The notes under the pieces are model-generated. The model saw only the letters and a program-made list of their open reading frames with translations, was not told the origin of the DNA and ran no database searches. From Anaerotignum sp. (GTDB lineage Bacteria; Bacillota; Clostridia; Lachnospirales; Anaerotignaceae), in assembly GCA_017560955.1 (NCBI GenBank), contig JAFZDV010000211.1, positions 1 to 6,218 on the forward strand: 6,218 nucleotides of DNA, written 5' to 3'. Of the stretch, positions 4,921-6,218 are shown piece after piece (position 1 is the stretch's first letter; the number at the start of each line of letters is the position of its first letter). The position numbers and the translations under genes were made by a program.

Positions 4921-6156
4921 ATGTCGCGTATCATTTTTCATATCGATGTCAACAGCGCATTTTTAAGCTGGACAGCAGCAGACCGTCTGAAAAACGGCGA
5001 AGAAACTGATCTGCGTGAAATCCCTTCCATTGTTGGCGGTGACAGTGAAAGCAGACATGGTATCGTTCTTGCCAAATCCACGCCTGCAAAAAAATACGGC
5101 ATCGTAACGGGTGAACCCATTGCCATGGCATTACGCAAATGTCCTGAACTGGTATGTGTGCCGCCGAACTTTCCTTTATATTCCCAGAATTCCAAGGCTA
5201 TGTTTGCCATTTTATCAGAATATTCCGACCGAATCGAACAATTCTCCATTGATGAAGGATTTCTGGATTATACCGGTATGGAAAAGCTGTTAGGACCGCC
5301 TTTGGAAACGGCAGAAAAAATCCGCCAGCGCATCAGAAATGAACTGGGATTCACTGTCAATATCGGTGTCAGCTGCAACAAGATCCTTGCAAAAATGGCA
5401 GGTGAACTGGAAAAACCCGACAAACTCATCACTCTTTTTCCAGAAGAAATAGAACCCAAGATGTGGCCGCTGCCTGTGGAAGAACTGTTCATGGTCGGCA
5501 GAAGGACCGCCCCTCGTCTGCATCAGATGGGCATCCACACTATCGGAGAACTGGCAAGATTCCCCTTACCCCTTCTGGAAAAGGAATTCAAAAGTTACGG
5601 CAGAATGCTCCATGCCTATGCGAACGGTATCGATGACAGCCCTGTTGTGCCTGAGTCAGAAGCAGAAGAACTGAAATCCATTGGTAACTCCACTACCACT
5701 TCCTTTGATGTGGAAGACAGGGAAACAGCATATAAGATCCTGCTTGCTCTTTCTGAAACAGTTGCCATGCGACTGAGAGGGCACAAACTTTGTGCACAGG
5801 AAATCGCCGTCACCTTCAAATCCTCTGATTTCAAAGTCTACTCTCATCAGAAACAATTGATGAACGCAGTCGACTGCACCAATGCTGTTTATGAAACAGC
5901 GAAAGAAATATTCGATACCGCATGGAAAAAAGAACCCCTGCGTCTGCTTGGCGTACGGGCTGGCAAACTCTGCGCCGAAGACTGCATCCAGCTTTCCATT
6001 CTGGAAGAAGACTGGTCTAAACAGAAAAAAGCCGATGCCGCCATGGATCTGATCCGAATGAAATATGGAAAAAACACAGTGCGCCGTTCCACTTTTGCAG
6101 AAAATGAAAATGGTTTTGAAGGCAAACTGAAAATCAAAAAAGATGTAATAAAATAA
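4921..6156 (+). CDS. dinB: DNA polymerase IV (Y-family translesion polymerase)
   Basis: A 411-residue Y-family polymerase that copies past damaged bases with low fidelity. The palm carries the catalytic acids Asp9 (HIDVNSAF) and Asp111-Glu112 (QFSIDEGF), and Phe14 stands at the steric-gate position that excludes ribonucleotides. The fingers region contains RHGIVLAKSTPAKKYGI (45-61). NIGVSCNKILAKMAGELEKP (147-166) completes the palm core, the thumb helix-hairpin-helix segment is VGRRTAPRLHQMGIHTIGEL (192-211), and the little-finger domain spans about 245-355. QLSIL (357-361) resembles the QLxLF motif that binds the beta clamp and is followed by the usual final helix with IRMKYGKNTVRRST. Length and motifs are intact. 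The HIDVNSAFLSW opening, rather than DMDAFFAS, is to my recollection typical of clostridial members. The gene is monocistronic, has a LexA-like operator at its transcription start and ends in a strong terminator. Confidence 0.96.
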   Translation: MSRIIFHIDVNSAFLSWTAADRLKNGEETDLREIPSIVGGDSESRHGIVLAKSTPAKKYGIVTGEPIAMALRKCPELVCVPPNFPLYSQNSKAMFAILSEYSDRIEQFSIDEGFLDYTGMEKLLGPPLETAEKIRQRIRNELGFTVNIGVSCNKILAKMAGELEKPDKLITLFPEEIEPKMWPLPVEELFMVGRRTAPRLHQMGIHTIGELARFPLPLLEKEFKSYGRMLHAYANGIDDSPVVPESEAEELKSIGNSTTTSFDVEDRETAYKILLALSETVAMRLRGHKLCAQEIAVTFKSSDFKVYSHQKQLMNAVDCTNAVYETAKEIFDTAWKKEPLRLLGVRAGKLCAEDCIQLSILEEDWSKQKKADAAMDLIRMKYGKNTVRRSTFAENENGFEGKLKIKKDVIK

Positions 6157-6190
6157 AAAGTCTGAGATCATATTTCTCAGACTTTTATTT
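6157..6190. terminator. Terminator of dinB, possibly bidirectional
   Basis: An 11-bp perfect stem (AAAGTCTGAGA at 6157-6167 with TCTCAGACTTT at 6175-6185) with a 7-base loop, followed by T-A-TTTTT on the plus strand. It starts immediately after the dinB stop codon. On the minus strand it is followed by TTATTTTATT, so it could also serve a gene arriving from the right. Confidence 0.9.
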
Positions 6191-6218
6191 TTCAAACAAT
6201 TTTACGATTTCATTTTCA
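6185..6218 (-). CDS. Possible C-terminal end of a convergent gene (runs off the right edge)
   Basis: On the minus strand one frame reads ENEIVKLFEK and stops at a TAA (6187-6185) inside the dinB terminator stem; the other two frames stop within the 34 bases. The arrangement, a stop codon beside a hairpin with T-rich flanks on both sides, is the same as at the exonuclease/HtrA junction. Ten codons are too few to identify a family, and the frame could be chance. Confidence 0.3.
   Translation of the reverse strand, partial: ENEIVKLFEK

Noticed and set aside
5656..6195. 179-codon minus-strand open frame opposite dinB
   Set aside because: Shadow of dinB; Phe- and Cys-rich with no recognisable domain, and it starts within the dinB terminator region.
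1..6218. CRISPR array, insertion sequence, toxin-antitoxin pair or defence island
   Set aside because: No regularly spaced direct repeats, transposase, terminal inverted repeats or recognisable defence genes on either strand.

Overview
The window looks like a piece of ordinary chromosome from a low-to-moderate-GC Gram-positive anaerobe, most likely a clostridial Firmicute of the Lachnospiraceae type. The reasons are strong AGGAGG-type ribosome binding sites on almost every gene, sigma-A-like promoters, T-rich intrinsic terminators between convergent genes, a tRNA without an encoded CCA, a Firmicute-type LexA box, and a pol IV protein beginning HIDVNSAFLSW. The taxonomic call is inference from style and protein families, not from a search.

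Layout from left to right. The minus strand carries the N-terminal part of an iron-containing alcohol dehydrogenase (cut by the window edge) behind a small acidic protein of unknown function; the two appear to form one transcript from a good promoter near 664-692. A divergent plus-strand promoter (700-728) drives a DEDDh-type 3'-5' exonuclease. It converges on an HtrA/DegP-like membrane-anchored serine protease on the minus strand, with a shared hairpin terminator between them. An AT-rich gap follows, then a plus-strand tRNA-Leu(CAA) with its own promoter and terminator, a short palindromic stretch, and a minus-strand pair: a calcineurin-like phosphoesterase (YkuE-like, secreted or membrane anchored) followed by a cytoplasmic cyclophilin. 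Divergent from the phosphoesterase is dinB (DNA polymerase IV), with a well-formed promoter and a LexA-like operator over its predicted transcription start. It ends in a strong terminator, and a minus-strand gene may run into that terminator from beyond the right edge.

Functionally this is a set of housekeeping and stress genes rather than one system: extracytoplasmic protein quality control (HtrA), prolyl isomerisation (cyclophilin), SOS-inducible translesion synthesis (DinB), nucleic-acid trimming (exonuclease) and fermentative redox metabolism (alcohol dehydrogenase). I see no insertion sequence, phage gene, CRISPR array or toxin-antitoxin pair, and nothing that adds up to a new defence or mobile system. 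The points most worth a second look are the unknown small acidic protein, the His-to-Gln change in the first metal-binding motif of the phosphoesterase, the SOS operator of dinB, and the C-terminal extension of the exonuclease. Four gene starts were set from ribosome-binding-site spacing and differ from the longest open frame.
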